The notes below the pieces were generated by a model. The model had not been told where the DNA came from. It saw only the letters and a program-made list of their open reading frames with translations, and did no database searches. Position numbers and translations under genes: made by a program. A stretch of 64,000 bases of DNA from Apiospora phragmitis (lineage: Eukaryota > Ascomycota > Sordariomycetes > Amphisphaeriales > Apiosporaceae): NCBI GenBank assembly GCA_038363925.1, contig JAQQWL010000005.1, positions 248,001 to 312,000 on the forward strand, in the 5' to 3' direction. Positions 36,845 through 49,869 of the stretch are shown here, one piece after another. The stretch's first letter is position 1. Every line of letters starts with the position of its first letter.

Positions 36845-38671
36845 ATGGCTGAGGTAACACAAGCCCCCGCCTGGGGGGAAAAGCTCGAACCGACCAGGTC
36901 GAGTATCCTCACGAAGGCCTCCCAGCCCTGAATGAGAAAGATGCCCTGGCTGTCGCCCAAGCCGGCGGCGCCGTCGTCGACTCTTTGATCAACGAGATGG
37001 AGCAGAAGCTCGCGGCCGAGGGTGGTCTCCGCAACGGCTTCTTCGACCTCCAGTTCAAGGACCCCCGTCACTTCACCTGGGTCATCGTCGCCTTTGCCTC
37101 CATGGGAGGTCTCCTTTCCGGTCTCGACCAGTCCCTCATTTCCGGCGCCAACCTGTACCTGCCCAAGGACCTGGGCCTCGACACCCGTCAGAACAGTTTG
37201 GTCAACTCGGGTATGCCCCTTGGTGCCGTAGGCGGTGCCTTGCTCTTGGGTCCCTGCAACGAATGGTTCGGCCGTCGCTGGTCCATCATCATCTCCTGTA
37301 TCCTGTACACGATCGGTGCCGCTGTCGAGGCTGGCTCCATCAACTTCGGTAAGCATACACCTGTCCCACTGTAACGCATCATCTGTGGCTTGAATATGTC
37401 GCTAACCCGTGTCCCTTCTTGCCAACAGGTATGATTGTCGCCTCTCGTGTCATCCTCGGTCTGGGTGTTGGTCTCGAAGGTGGTACCGTCCCCGTCTACG
37501 TCGCCGAGACCGTCGAGCGCAGAGTGCGAGGTAACCTCGTCTCGCTGTACCAATTCAATATCGCGCTCGGTGAGGTGCTGGGCTATGCCGTCGCCGCCAT
37601 GTTCCTACACGTGCCCGGCAACTGGCGCTACATCCTCGGCTCTTCTCTCGTCTTCTCCACCATCATGCTCATCGGTATGCTGTACCTGCCCGAGTCGCCC
37701 CGTTTCCTCATGCACAAGGGCAAGACGTTCGAGGCCTTCAAGGTCTGGAAGCGCATCCGCGGTGTCGAAAGCGAGGCCTCCCGTGAGGAGTTCTTCGTCA
37801 TGAAGGTCTCGGTCCTTGACGAGCAGCAAGCCATTGCTGAGGGCTCCACTAACAAGCGCTTCCCCTGGCTCGACTTCTTTACCGTGCCCGCGCCCGTCGC
37901 GCTCTCATTTACGCCAACATCATGATCCTGCTCGGCCAGTTGACCGGTGTCAACGCCATCATGTACTACATGTCGGTCCTCATGAGCCAGATCGGCTTCG
38001 ACGACGAGAAGGCCAACTACATGTCCCTCGTCGGTGGCGGCTCCCTGCTCCTCGGCACCCTGCCCGCCATCTTCTACATGGAGAAGTTCGGTCGCCGCTT
38101 CTGGGCCAACATGATGTTGCCCGGTTTCTTCGTCGGTCTCGTCCTGATCGCCATGAGCCACCAGATCCCCATCGAGACTAACCTGAGCGGCTCCACGGCC
38201 ATGTACATGATCGGTCTCATCCTCTACATGGGCTTCTTCGGCTGCTACGCCTGCCTGACCTGGGTCATCCCCTCGGAGGTGTACCCGACGTACCTGCGCT
38301 CCTACGGCATGACGACGTCGGACGCGCTGCTGTTCCTGGCCTCGTTCATCGTCACGTACAACTTCTCGGCCATGCAGCAGGCGATGCGGCCCGAGGGTCT
38401 CATGCTCGGCTTCTACGGCGGCATCGCCGTCATCGGCTGGTTCTACCAGATCATCTTCATGCCCGAGACCAAGAACAAGACGCTCGAGGAGATCGACCAG
38501 CTGTTCGAGCGGCCCACGCGCGAGGTCGTGGCCGAGAACATGCGCAACACGTCCAAGGGCCTGAGCGACTTCTTCCATGGGCGCTGGTCCAGCATCGGCG
38601 TCGCGGCGCCGCACCCGGACGCGGTGCAGGCGGATCTGGAGAAGAAGGAGAAGATGGAGGAGACCATCTAA
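36845..38671 (+). CDS. MFS sugar porter, high-affinity glucose/hexose transporter type, two apparent frameshifts
   Basis: The exons are 36845-37348 and 37429-38671, joined in phase 1 by an 80-bp intron with a GTAAGC donor and a CAG acceptor, giving about 580 residues after frame repair. It is a twelve-helix plasma-membrane proton/sugar symporter of the sugar porter family. Visible hallmarks are NEWFGRRW in the first G-R-R loop, PESPRFL after TM6, QLTGVNAIMYYM in TM7, EKFGRRFW in the second half and PETKNKTLEEIDQLF after TM12. The N-terminus (AWG..., VEYPHEGLPALNEKDAL) resembles fungal high-affinity glucose transporters. The frame is broken at the G6 run 36873-36878, close to the start, and at C3 37887-37889 before TM7. 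All else is conserved, so base-call errors are likelier than decay. Confidence 0.9.
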
Positions 38672-39392
38672 AGAACCTTTCAGATTTACGTGGGGTATAT
38701 GTCATCTTCCGTTGGCTTGTCGAGGTGTATGTGTGATATCCCCCTGAGAAGGGGAGGAGAAGAATGCTGTTTACGTGTATATATGAGCTCAGATACCCTG
38801 ATTCCTTAGGCCTTCGAGCCCTCTTGATGAAACGCTATATATGACAAATAAGAAGTTAAAAGAAATTCAAATTCAAAACAACAATCGCTGCTTGTCTGGT
38901 TCATATGCTATGTGACACCTTCCGCCTCTGCATGATACAATCATAGCCTCTGGCTAACGGGTTGGATGGATGCTGGTAATGGTACAACTCGGCACATATT
39001 TACATGGGTTTGAGTCTTCACCATGCCGTCTCGAGTACTACGGTGATCCCGCAAACGCCATATGCCTGCGGGACATTTGCATGCACCCTGAGGCGAGAAT
39101 CACTTGAAGAGCAAATTCAGCGGTTCACGAAAAGTTCAGGGGCTTGTTCCGCAAAACGATGTGACGGAGGGTTTCCAGCTTGGAATAAGTATAGAGTAAG
39201 CGAATGAATTCATGCTATGTTCTCTTTTCTTCAGATCATTCAGTGAATGACTTGGTATGTCATGCTTTGATGTAGATCTGAATGATTAACGGGACTTTGA
39301 TACATACTTATACAATCTAGTATTGAATTCTAAGGTTGCCAGGGCTCTCTATCATGCCATATCCATATCTCCATCTCTATCTCGTGATCACA
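38672..39392. other. convergent 3' region of the transporter and DUF3176 genes
   Basis: The 3' UTRs of two convergent genes. No other gene is seen. Confidence 0.45.
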
Positions 39393-41674
39393 TTATTCTT
39401 GCAGCAACGAGTCGACCTCCACATCCCTACGCTTCCCTGTCGCGGGCCATTCGAAGCGGACCTGCATGTTGCGTGCCACGTCCTCCATCTCCCCGGTCTC
39501 TAGCAACGGCTTGTTCTCACCAGAAGATGATGACACAACATCGCCGTGCGTGTAATGGTTCCCTTCTTCTCCAACGACGGTCGCGTCGCCGCGCGCCTCG
39601 TGCTGGAACCGGTGGCTGTACAGCAGGAACGGCAGGATGCTGTCCTTCCACACTGGCCGATCCCGCCGCTGCATCCAGGACTCCGCCATGGTCCACAGCA
39701 GGATGGCCAGCGCGACGGCCGTGATGGCCGCCGGGAAGGCCAGCCACGCCAGGTGCACGACGTTGCACGCCGTCGTTTGGTGCACGGTCCCCTGGACCTG
39801 GCCGTAGGGCGGCTCCGACATGGCATCGATGAAGTAGGGCTTGCTGCCGCCAAAGGTCATGCGGTACCGGCTCGAGACGGTCGTGGCGAAGCGGCCGAAG
39901 AAGGCCTCAATTTTGGGCGCCGTCGCGTTGGCCGCGAACAGCGCCTCGGCCCAGCTGCCCTGCCCGTCGTCCGAGCCGCCGCCGCCCGCCGCCGCGCTGC
40001 TGCAGACGAAGCCGCCGTTGAAGATGTCGCAGGCCTGCGTGAAGGACTTGCGGAGCGCCCCCATCATGCCGACCGCGTGCTTCTTGTCCTGGCGGTAGTA
40101 GCACTGCTCCGTGTCCAGGTCGCCGCCGCACTGCTCGGCCGGGACGCGCGGGAGGTCTCTGCCGCCATTGCGGGAGCAGGCCCAGGCGTCGCCGTCTTCG
40201 AAGCTACGGCCGGGCTCGTTGGCCAGCGTGTAGACGGTGTCGCCGACCCAGCAGGGGCTCATCTTGGCGACGTAGTCGCGGTCCGGGTACGTGTCGACGT
40301 CGCGGGTCTGGAGGGGCCCGTGACCGCCGGCGCGGAACCGACCTGCTCCTCGGCGAGCTTGCCGTCGGCGATCGAGACGTGGTAGGTCCGCGTGCAGGCG
40401 TACAGGAGGCAGGTGGACGCGACGACGCTGCGGCGGCGTTCGGCCTGGTCCATGTCCAGGTCGTCCTTCGCGTGGTTGAACGTGAGGAGCGTGACGTTGG
40501 CCAGCGCCACGGCCGCGAGGTGGCGCGTGTCCGCATCCAGCTTGTCGCCCATCCAGGTCAGGTTCCCCGTCATGGAGCCGAACTTACTGGGCCGGGGGCC
40601 GTTCGCAAAGGGCGCGCCGCCCAGCGTCAGGCTCAGGCCGTTGGGCAGCCGCGCGTCCAGCTGGGTCGGCATCGTCGATTCCTTGAAGCTCACCATGTCG
40701 ATCACGTCGAGGCACTTGTGGCACAGGGCCATGGTCGAGAACACGGACGAGCCGTTGCGCAGGCCGCCCTCGGGGCTCGGGACGGCCCGGGCCGGGCTCC
40801 CGTTGGTGAACGTGCAGTTGCCCGTCGTGCACTCGAAGCGGATCTCGCTGCCCGTCGGGTCCCCCGGCACGGCCGTCAGGCTGGCGTACACCATGGCCGT
40901 GATGTCGGACTGCCGGCTGGCCGTGTTGAGCGCGACGTAGTTCGGGCTGCTGACGAAGTGCGTGTACGGCACCGTCGCCCGGCCGCGCACGGTCTGATCG
41001 CACGGCTGCGTACCAATGGCCTGCTGCACGAAGGGGCCGATGCCGAGGGAGACGACGGACAGCAGCACCGCGATCAGCGTCGGGACGCTGGCCCGCGCCG
41101 CCAGCGGCACCATGTGCAGGGCGCCCAGCATGCTGCGGCTGCCCATGTCGATGTCCTGCAGGTCCTGGAGCGGGCGCGGGCGGTCGGCGTCGCCGAACCA
41201 CTTCCACTTGGCCTGGGAGATGATGGACGTGATGGGCACGAAGAGCGCGGCGCGCAGGACGGTCGAGAGCAGCGCCAGGAGCGTCGTCAGGTTGATCGGG
41301 AACCGCCAGTCGGTCACGACCTTGCCGTCGTACTCGACCAGGAGGACGAACATGGCGACGATGATGCCGATGCTCAGGAGGATCGAAAGGATCTCCCACT
41401 GCAATTGCGTGAACACGCGGTACTGGCGTCGCTCAGCGGACGTCGAGGCTTTGGAGCGGTGGCTAGGTTTCTCAAAAGAAGAAGCGTCCTGGCGAGGAGG
41501 AGCTCCTGATGCTGACAAAGGGACGTCGTACACTGGAGTATGCGATAGGCTCGACACGGTGCCTTTGGTGCCCGTCACGGTCGCGGAAGAGTATGAAGAT
41601 ACCTGGTCAGAGACCGTGCCTTCATCCAGCCTTCGGGCTGGCAATATCGAGGTGCTCAGTGCATTATATGCCAT
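39393..41674 (-). CDS. DUF3176 multi-pass membrane protein, one apparent frameshift
   Basis: Two abutting minus-strand frames (40259-41674 and 39393-40262) are halves of one intronless gene of about 760 residues. The break is at the G4 run 40313-40316 (CCCC on the coding strand): one additional C makes the reading continue as LQTRDVDTYPDRDYVAKMSP. Hydrophobic helices lie near residues 92-115 (ILSILLSIGIIVAMFVLLVE), 125-150 and 195-225, followed by a large region with Cys pairs and N-x-S/T sites that is probably extracellular. A last helix (WLAFPAAITAVALAILLWTM) precedes a cytosolic tail. The segment AKWKWFGDADRPRPLQDLQ between helices is the DUF3176 signature. The function of this fungal family is unknown. 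Confidence 0.85.
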
Positions 41675-44600
41675 ATTTGGCGGTGGTCAGAAGGCCGTGA
41701 TGAATGGGAGCCATCTGAATCATGTATAAGGGACTTTTGGCGAAATGGGAAGCGCGGGCGGTCATCAGAAGAAATCAAGGGTCTGAAGACGCTGAAGGAA
41801 TTATTAAGCAGGGGCGCGAAAAATGAATTACTACTAGTAGTGAGCTCAGACCAACTGGCGAGCTCACTGAATTGGATAAGGTCATAATAGTCAAACGTGT
41901 CGATGGATACTGGATATCCGTAATGAGAGCGGAAGAACAACAGCTGGAGTAATTCCCAGGGCCCCCACATCGTGAGTTGTGCCGGACGAATCCGAGGCTG
42001 CGATCGAGGGCGCCCCGGCGCCCTATGCCGCATCTGCCAAGTGCCGCCTGCCTCCGTATCCACAAGGCTAACTCAAGACAGCCTTAGACAGAACAGCCGG
42101 GAGGGGCTGAAGGCGTAAAAGGGAAAGGGATCTGCTGATGATCCTTGCACCGCCCTGTGTTGTGCATTTGCGTGTCCCCAGTTTGATTGACGATGGTTGG
42201 CTCTCAGCCGGTTATCGTAAGAGGCGGTGCAGCTTTCGAGTTGCAGCTTACGTGAGATTAGAGGTCCTTCTGATACATCCAATTTGCTTTTGGATGCGAA
42301 CTACAACATCGAATTGCCATGGAATGCATTGGCTCACCGGGCAGGTTCCGATCAACCAAGTATCTCGAGTGCAGGTGGTCTAAAGAAGGAAGCAATACGA
42401 AAATCCAACCAGCAGCCAACCAATGTTAGCTAGAGTCGTGAAATATGGATGCAAGTGCAACCTGACATTGGGGATCTGCGTCCGTACATTCGAGCCAGCT
42501 GCCCAATATACCATGTCACACCGAGTCCCTGGCTTGTCACACGTCGCCTGGGCATCGAATTTCACCTTTTCACCTAATTGCCAGAGGTATTCAAAGATTC
42601 GACATGACAGGTCTCCAAGATAACATCCCGCGAGCTATATTGATCAGATGAGAGTTATCTCACGAGTTCAGATTTTAATTTATTTAACACGAGATCAGCG
42701 TGAGGATTCAGCAAATTCGTCTATTATAGCTGAATATATAAAGTATGTATATCGACTGCCAGATATGTTGATTAGCTACTCGGCTATAGGGTGAAAGTGA
42801 TGAATACCTCAGTTACACGGCTAGGCAACTAGGAAGACAGGCCCCCCGAGGAGATGGCCAGCTTCTTCAAGTCTGTGTAGGCCGTTCAACTCATCGCAGG
42901 TATCGGGTTTCCTTTGCAAATCCCACTCATTGCGGAGGGAAGGCGCGCCTTCCCGGATACACCAGGAGAGACACCACTTCCTTCACAACAACGCATTTCC
43001 GCCGTGACCTCGACGTCATCCCGAAGGGGCACGCAGCCACACCGGGGGCCTTTCAAACATGTTACCCTAGTTTAAAAGGCCAAATAACGTCCAAGTCTTC
43101 CAAGTGCAAAGGATTACCCCGTATTTGAAGGATCGCTAACAGATTTCGCTGATATGAGAATAGAAGGGGGGTACTAGGATGTATGATGTGTGAGCGGCCA
43201 GTTGGAAGGCATCTTTTTATATGTCTCTTTTTTTTCCCGAAAAAAAATATTTCAATAAGAGTTTGCGGCGCTGTAGCAAAGTTGGGGAGCTCGTCGGCAC
43301 TCCAGCAGAGATGGCACCGTGGCTCAGTGGCGGTAAAGACAGCAAATTTGACCAATTGACTTCGCGAGTTTTGGTAGGCTCCGAACAACTTGGGTGAAAT
43401 ATATCCAATCTTCTGAATCTGGCAATGCATTGTGGAACACCAGAAGTCAAATACATCTTTCAGATGGGACTTCTCAGGGCTGCACGCCGATAGCCAGACT
43501 CGGACTGTCGCCTTTCCTTTGCCAGGTACATTGAAACTGGCATCTGGAAATTGCATCAACTAAGTTTTGCTTCCAAAGAGTTAACCCGGGTTATACGTTA
43601 GGTGATGATGATGATTGGAATAGTTCGTTTATTCAAGACGGGTGGGATGGCCCCACTTACTTTTTCGTGAAGAACAGGTCTCTTCCGCAAAAATCATGAT
43701 TTATGTAAGTACGGTATGGAAGCTCAGAGGTTACACTTTATGTAATAGACTCGGTTAAAAAGTATGATAATTACTTAGCCTAGTAGAAACGGGATACACA
43801 CCAACCAGAAGAATGGAGATTGGATTCAAAAAGGGGTTTGGCTGATTAGCCACGAGAAAATACAATTCAAGTCAGGGTAGTTGGTGCGGCTAATAGAAAC
43901 CAGTTTGCCGCGAGTTTGATAGCAACTTAGCTAGACGGGAGAAAAAAGGGGACGGGGCCTGGCATTAGGTATCGCGGATCAACGGTATCCTTAGTAATTA
44001 GCTGTCAAAACGTTGAGAACCGACCGGAATATATTCGGTCCTATCACGTCGGAAACCTAGACGTCTTTGTCGATAAGTCTGTATTATGTGTTACCTACAA
44101 TCTTGAGTTCTTACTGTTTATGGGATAATAAGTGCTACTCATCATTGGTCATCGACTTCGGTAATGTCATCGGTGAAGATATTGCCGGGGTTTATGTTGT
44201 GAGGGCTTCCAGGGTGAGCAGGCAATCTGGGCAGGACTAAATATCAAGCACGACCGGGAAAGTGCACTTGGTTGAGACGTATGGCAGATTCCGCTTGATT
44301 GTGGAGCAGGTACAGAATATTTCCATTCCCAGTCTTCCTCTGATGGAGTGGAGCGGGTGACCATGTCGAGAATACGATGCAAGTCACGGGCAGGTGGCAG
44401 GTTGCATGTCCCAAGAAACTGACCTCGAGCCGGTCTTGAGGGTGGATTGGGCAAGTGGCTGGCTGTGCCACTCGGAGGTATCCAAGTTGTGCAGATATGC
44501 AGGTAGGCATTCCGGTTCATGACTAATAACAACATCCACTGCACATACGACACAGCAATGGGGGTTGAAGTAAGCTTAACTCCCGCAAAGCTAATCTGCA

Positions 44601-46105
44601 AGAAGTGGGGAAGAGGGCCTGGTTGCTCTTAGAGTCAGGCAGTCGTCGTTCGCATTGCTGGCAAAAGGCATCAATCTGGATCTGGGAATCACCGAGCTCG
44701 AAAACAACGTGGTTATACGACACTCGTCGCGGTCAGGGCAATGGGCAGACATGGCTCGATTCCAGCATGCGATACGCTGACCGACATGTAACACCAAAAG
44801 GTGACAAGTGACAACCTGCGCAGCGATGCGTCGCTTGGCTCAGTGGCAATCACATTCAATCGATCAATCACAGGATATATTACTGACAGACAACAGAATC
44901 GGTGTGCAACCTGCTGGCCACCAACATCAATAGGGGCTCCTGATTCATCGGACCGATGGAGTCCAGATCCACCCCGTTGAGATCTCGCAGAGATGATCGT
45001 AAGATTCTGGTCTGATGCGGCGATTCGTGCGTGGATTTGCTGCAGCGTCGTTACCCATCCAGCATACAAAACCAAGCGGCATGTGAAACAAGATCGAAAG
45101 ACTTCGAGAATCGACGGTCAGCGAGGTTGGTGAAATTGGATCTCCCGTTTGAATGTGTATTTTCTCGTAAAGACTCTGTTTGGCAATTGATTGATGTTGT
45201 CTCCAAGATGGCATCATAGGCGGCAGTTGGTCAATTGAGCCGCACGAAACCCCTTCCGGACAAAATCTGGGGAAATTGCCACCAGCCCAGGGATCGAGCT
45301 TGGGCTTTGTTTTCTGCAATGCAGGATGAACGTTTGGCTGACTGGATCAAGGGGGGGATGGCACAGGCTTGATTGAGACCTGCAGGCGCAGCAGCCAAAA
45401 AGGCAGAGAGACCCCGCATCGCGTGACAAGATGACGTCTCGAGCCAATTGGACTGCTTCGATAGAGCTTACTGCGGGGGCTGAGCACAGCTCCAGCCAAT
45501 CGGGGAGACTGGATTAACTGGTCGAAAATTGCCTGAGCGGAGCTATCGGTCTCCGAGCGAGAGTGCAGTGCGTGTGTGGCAGCATTGGCGCTTGCTTTGC
45601 TCACCACCTAACCATTTCGCCTAGGCCCAACTTTCTCTCCCAAGGGGGACGTTGTTCGACATCATTCGAGTTTTGCGTCCGAAGCAGTTGCAGTGGTTTG
45701 GAAGGAAAGTGGTGACACTCGCCCGCATACCAGATCATATTTCCATCTAATAATCCAGCTCATTAACCTAGCTACCTTGAGTTTCCCCGCTCTCTTCCCT
45801 CCTTTGCTTGTCACTACTATATCTCCCTCTCCATTTTCAATCATCGTCGTCTGTCATGTCAAGGCAAATTTTGACTGCCTTTGACTGCGACTGACGATCC
45901 AGCCTCACTCAAACCACGCATCCACCAGACCACCAGCCAAACCCCGACCCGACTCGACCAAATCAGTCTGCAGAGAATAAGAAGGGCGTGTTGATCACAC
46001 AATTCCAACCAACTCGAAAGCCATTGAGATCAATTCAACTAGTTGCATCCGACATTGAGCTATCACGAACCGACTTGGATCAGTGCCTCCCATCAAACCG
46101 CCACC
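41675..46105. other. 4.4-kb gene-free interval with AT-rich patches
   Basis: No supportable gene. AT-rich patches at about 42640-42800 and 43570-44130 resemble eroded repeats but carry no recognisable element. A 165-codon minus-strand frame at 43062-43559 has no recognised domain. The right end should hold the promoter of the gene at 46106. Confidence 0.45.
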
Positions 46106-46840
46106 ATGGTTCTCACGCACACGACCAACCACAGCTACACCCACCCGTTCCCGACCGTCACCCTCGCCTTCTTCCTTCGATACTACTCCCCTCAACTCAA
46201 CCCCTTCTCCGCCCATGTGCTCTCCACCGACACCATCGAGTCCCATGTCGATCCCGAGACTGGCCGGCTGTACACCACCCGCATCCACCTGAAGAAGTCG
46301 CGCATGCCCTCCGCCATCATCAAGCTGCTGCCGACTAGCGTGACGGGTGGTGCCGGCGAGAAGTCGAGCTATGTCTTGGAGAACAGCATTGTCGACATCA
46401 AGGAGGGCTGGATGAAGACCGAGAGCCGCAACTTGAACTTCACCGGTGTGCTGAGTGTCACCGAGGCCCAACACTACTCGGCCACACCGCCCGAGCAGGC
46501 CGACAACTCGGCTCTCTCGCCTGCCGTTCCCCGTTTCATGTCTCCCAACACCTGGGTCTCCACCACTTTCTCGTACCGGTCCACCCTAGGCAGTCGCAAG
46601 GCGGACAAGGCTGTGGCCAGCGAGGACAACTCCCGAGGCCGATTCGGTTGGATCTCGGGCTGGGGTGCCAAGCGCATCCAGAGCAGCATCGAGTCTATTG
46701 CCTCGAACAAGACGGATGACCAGATCATCAAGTCCAGGGACGGCATGAAGATGGTTCTCGAGCGCCTACGCTCCAATGGGGTTGTGGCGGTGCTCCGAGA
46801 ACTCAACCGGCGCGAAGGCAAGAGTGTCTTTGAGGCTTAA
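46106..46840 (+). CDS. second PRELI/Ups (MSF1-like) family protein
   Basis: A single exon of 244 residues starts in the strong initiation context CCACCATGG. The N-terminus (HTTNHSYTHPFPTVTLAFFLRYYSP, starting at residue 5) matches the PRELI/slowmo-type first strand and helix. FSAHVLSTDTIESHVDPETG and LYTTRIHLKKSRMPS follow, the same order of elements as in other family members. The central part carries VTEAQHY and, after an insertion of about 30 residues, NTWVSTTFSYRS. The C-terminus is a long helical region (RDGMKMVLERLRSNGVV, then LRELNRREG). It differs clearly from the PRELI gene at 4825-5393 and is longer, so the two are different paralogue groups rather than a recent duplication. Expected role: intermembrane-space phospholipid transfer; lipid specificity unknown. 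Confidence 0.85.
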   Translation: MVLTHTTNHSYTHPFPTVTLAFFLRYYSPQLNPFSAHVLSTDTIESHVDPETGRLYTTRIHLKKSRMPSAIIKLLPTSVTGGAGEKSSYVLENSIVDIKEGWMKTESRNLNFTGVLSVTEAQHYSATPPEQADNSALSPAVPRFMSPNTWVSTTFSYRSTLGSRKADKAVASEDNSRGRFGWISGWGAKRIQSSIESIASNKTDDQIIKSRDGMKMVLERLRSNGVVAVLRELNRREGKSVFEA

Positions 46841-48671
46841 GGCCCGCACGACGAAGGGGCCCTTTGTTGTACGAACAAATGTCTTATTATCGCTTCGAAT
46901 CTTTTCTCAGCATGGCGTTGGCGGGTGTATAGCGAGCCTTCGGGCTACGAAGTCCAGCTTTTGACGACGGGCAAGGCAGCCCAAAACGAAAACCAGGATA
47001 TCTGGAAAATTGTGACACAAGGCCGGGTCGGTGCCCTATTTAGGGGACGTTTGGAGGCCGAAAGCCAATCCTTCATTCAAGTCTCCACTCATGTACAATT
47101 GTATAGCACCTACCTACCTATCCATTTGGCAGGCAAACCGGGTCTGCGGACACGAATTATTGACTTATATGACCTTTCCCTCCTTTGCTCCTAGCTCCCT
47201 TGTGAGAATATGTCATATCTTGGAAGCATCGTGGTAGTGCCCTGTCTGAGGAGACAACCAATTGCTCATATGATGATTGATGGATGTGAGGCCGATCTTG
47301 TGTAAGATCCAAGCATATGATAGTAGCTCGGTTGATGTCTGCACAGTCTCTCCTCCTTATCCTCAGTTCATGAAAGTCCAACCTTCCGCCAACTACAGGG
47401 GAGCACCAGTGATGAGTGCTACAGCATTTTCATCATAAAGTACTGAAAGGCTGGGGCTTGCAAGGCTCGCCAGTCAGTCTGGTTGATTCACGCAGATCGA
47501 CCAGGACCTGGATTTGTTACAACGCGATGCCAGTGCGGCCAGTTTAGGGGAGGTGCAAGCATTCGTACCGCCAGTAAAGGGGCAACAGGTAGCATCACTG
47601 TCTGGGTCAAGGAACAGAGCCAAATGCAGGAGGAGTACTGTATTAGATGGTGGTGGGGGCCTTCCTCAGTGGCATGAGTTTCAGTACAATGTTATTCATG
47701 ATTTAGTAATGTAGCCATAGAGGGCGCCCAAGGCTCCAAGATATTTGCATAATGATTGTCCGCTGGTCATATGTTACCATACCCCTAAGTGGGAGCAAGA
47801 TCGTCAACGTGGGCCAGGAGTTCAAGTAGATGATGCTTTGATTGTGGCCTGCAAGGCGGATTAGGTCCTTCGCCATGGAGGATGACACCCCAAAGTACCA
47901 CATAGCTGGGCCAGATGACGGCCCAGCCAGGTAGACAATAGGGACCTTGGCTAGAAACAGTGACCCGAAGGTGAAGCATACGTGTGATTGTCCCTGCACC
48001 CCCACCCCTCCAACGCGCCCTCCCAGCAGTTAGTTGGCTTGACAACAATGCCTCCCAATTCCCGCCAAACCTGCAGACCACACACAGCTGCTGCCTTAAC
48101 CTTATAATTCCTAATAACATCTGAATTTCCTATCAGACGTTCCTCGCAATGAAGCTTCGGAAGAGTGGGTAAAAGTAGTCGTCAGGAAGTAGTTATCTAC
48201 GATCAAATTCCGGGAGGCATGGATTTCGAGTTCGCCTTAAGCCGCCCTCTTCTTTTGCATTTTTTCGCAACCATTCTTTTTTACTTGAAGTCATTCTCCT
48301 CCTTCAAGTAAATTTTATATATGACTTTGTTTTATTAATCTTGCTTCCTGTCTTTTTTTATCTGCATGTCTTTTATAACCTGTTTTATGTGTTCCGTTAG
48401 ATGCTTATGGAATATCACCCATCTTATCCGCTCGATTCTAAAGCATATTTTCATCGTAACCCACGCCGTTGCCAAAGCTTGACTCCCAGTATTTACAGTT
48501 GGTACAGGCGGTATAGAATGAACAATAAATGACTCTTATTCCCTAAGCAAAAAAACTGTATATGTTTTTCCTCCTTCCACTTCTTCGTCTGATGCATCTG
48601 AGCATACAATGTTCCGCCAGCCCCTATTACCTTTTGCCAACCTGCAGAACATCATCACAGGCCAATACCGC
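46841..48671. other. gene-free interval
   Basis: About 1.8 kb with no supportable gene. A T-rich, low-GC patch covers about 48240-48420. The 2EXR gene frame is open back to an ATG at 48609, so its start could lie slightly earlier. Confidence 0.45.
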
Positions 48672-49869
48672 ATGGCGGCATCAACACCTAACAGTGGCGG
48701 AGATGCCTCCTTCCGGAACTTCATGCTCCTGCCGGGCGAGCTCCGCAACGAAATCTGGCGCCTGTCGCTCCCCCGCGACCGCGTCCTCCTGCTCAGCATG
48801 TTCGCCTACCACGCCGAGCCGCTCGCGCCCCCCGTCATCGCCTGGGTCTGCCGCGAATCCCGCGCCTTCGCCCTCGGGCACGGCCGGCCCTACACCCTCT
48901 TCGACGCCTCCTCCTCCTCCACCCCCCTCCTCCCACAAATCCCACCGCCGCAAAGGCCAACAACACAACGTCAAGGTCGTCACCTGGTTCGCCCCCGCGC
49001 ACGACCGCGTCCTGCTCGCCGTCGAGGGCTACCGCCGATTCCGCTGGCCGTGGCAGCACCTCGGCCCCCTCGCGCTCGACGCGCAGCACATCCTGCTGCA
49101 GACCGCGGCCTTCTTCCCCGGCGCCCCCAGTGCCGCCGCGGCGCCGGAGCTGATGGAGCGGCTGGTGCGCAGCGGGCTCGAGGTGTTCCCGAACGCGCGC
49201 AGCGTCGGCGCGGTGCGCGCGTGCTTCGTGGTCCGCGAGAGGAGGGGGGAGAGGGAGGGGGAGGGGAAGGGGAAGGGCCGGAACGGCCTGTATTGGCATT
49301 ATAGGCCGCTCGACCATACCGAGGCGCGGGGTTTCAAGCCGCGGGTCCGCGTCCTCTCGGATCCGACGTACATCGGCGCGCTGGAAGCGGCGCATGCGCA
49401 GCTCACGGCGCCGTGCAGCTGTCAGTTTGAGGAGGGTGGTGAGGAGGAAGCAGGTACGGACGACGGTGGCAGCGGCGAGAGGCGTCTTCTGCAACGCCAA
49501 CCGACCCAGCAGTCTCATCATCATCACCATGATCTTCATGACCATGGCCTGTCGGGTTTATGGTCACCACCGGCGAGCCCCAATGAGGGATCTTCCGAAT
49601 TGTGGCCAGTGCTGAAGTGTTGGTTCGGCGCACAGAAGTTCTGGTCACCCACGGCGGGCTCCGAGCCCCAGCTGGGGGAGGAGGAGGCGGCGGCGCCGGC
49701 GACGTGGGCTTCCGAGCTTCGCACCTGGATTGCCTCGATCGGGCGCCAGGCGCCCCACGTCTACCTGGCCGAGATGAAGGTCTACAACGACGGCGTCTTC
49801 GGGGCCTCGTCCATACCGAGCTGCGTGGCCAGAGGGGGGGAGCGGGTGCGGCCGGTTTCTGGGGGATGA
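48672..49869 (+). CDS. 2EXR-domain protein, one apparent frameshift
   Basis: The start at 48672 gives MAASTPNSGGDASF followed by a clear 2EXR motif: F-x3-LPGELRNEIWRLSLP, then PPVIAWVCRESRAFAL. 2EXR proteins are abundant and poorly characterised in Pezizomycotina, with F-box-like helices. After the acidic/Ser region the frame shifts at the C6 run 48922-48927 and continues with VKVVTWFAPAHDRVLLAVEG to the stop at 49869. The rest has a conserved-looking middle (HILLQTAAFFPG, NGLYWHYRPLDHTEARGF) and a His-rich stretch (HHHHHDLHDHG). About 399 residues in total after a one-base correction. The function is unknown. Confidence 0.72.

Noticed and set aside
36854..36897. A 44-nt intron that would repair the start of the hexose transporter (GAG|GTAACA...CCAG|GTC)
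   Set aside because: It is shorter than usual for this organism, lacks a branch-point motif, and would delete the AWGKA-like N-terminus seen in related transporters. A length error in the G6 run explains the break better.
37349..37428. Transporter intron as part of a retained coding frame
   Set aside because: Proper GTAAGC donor, GCTAAC branch point and CAG acceptor; removal joins FGMIVASR as in the family.
40379..41509. 376-codon plus-strand frame opposite the DUF3176 gene
   Set aside because: It is a GC-rich antisense shadow with an Arg/His/Gly-biased product; the minus strand encodes clear membrane helices and the DUF3176 motif.
43062..43559. 165-codon minus-strand frame
   Set aside because: No domain, AT-rich with A/T homopolymers, no splice or codon-bias support.
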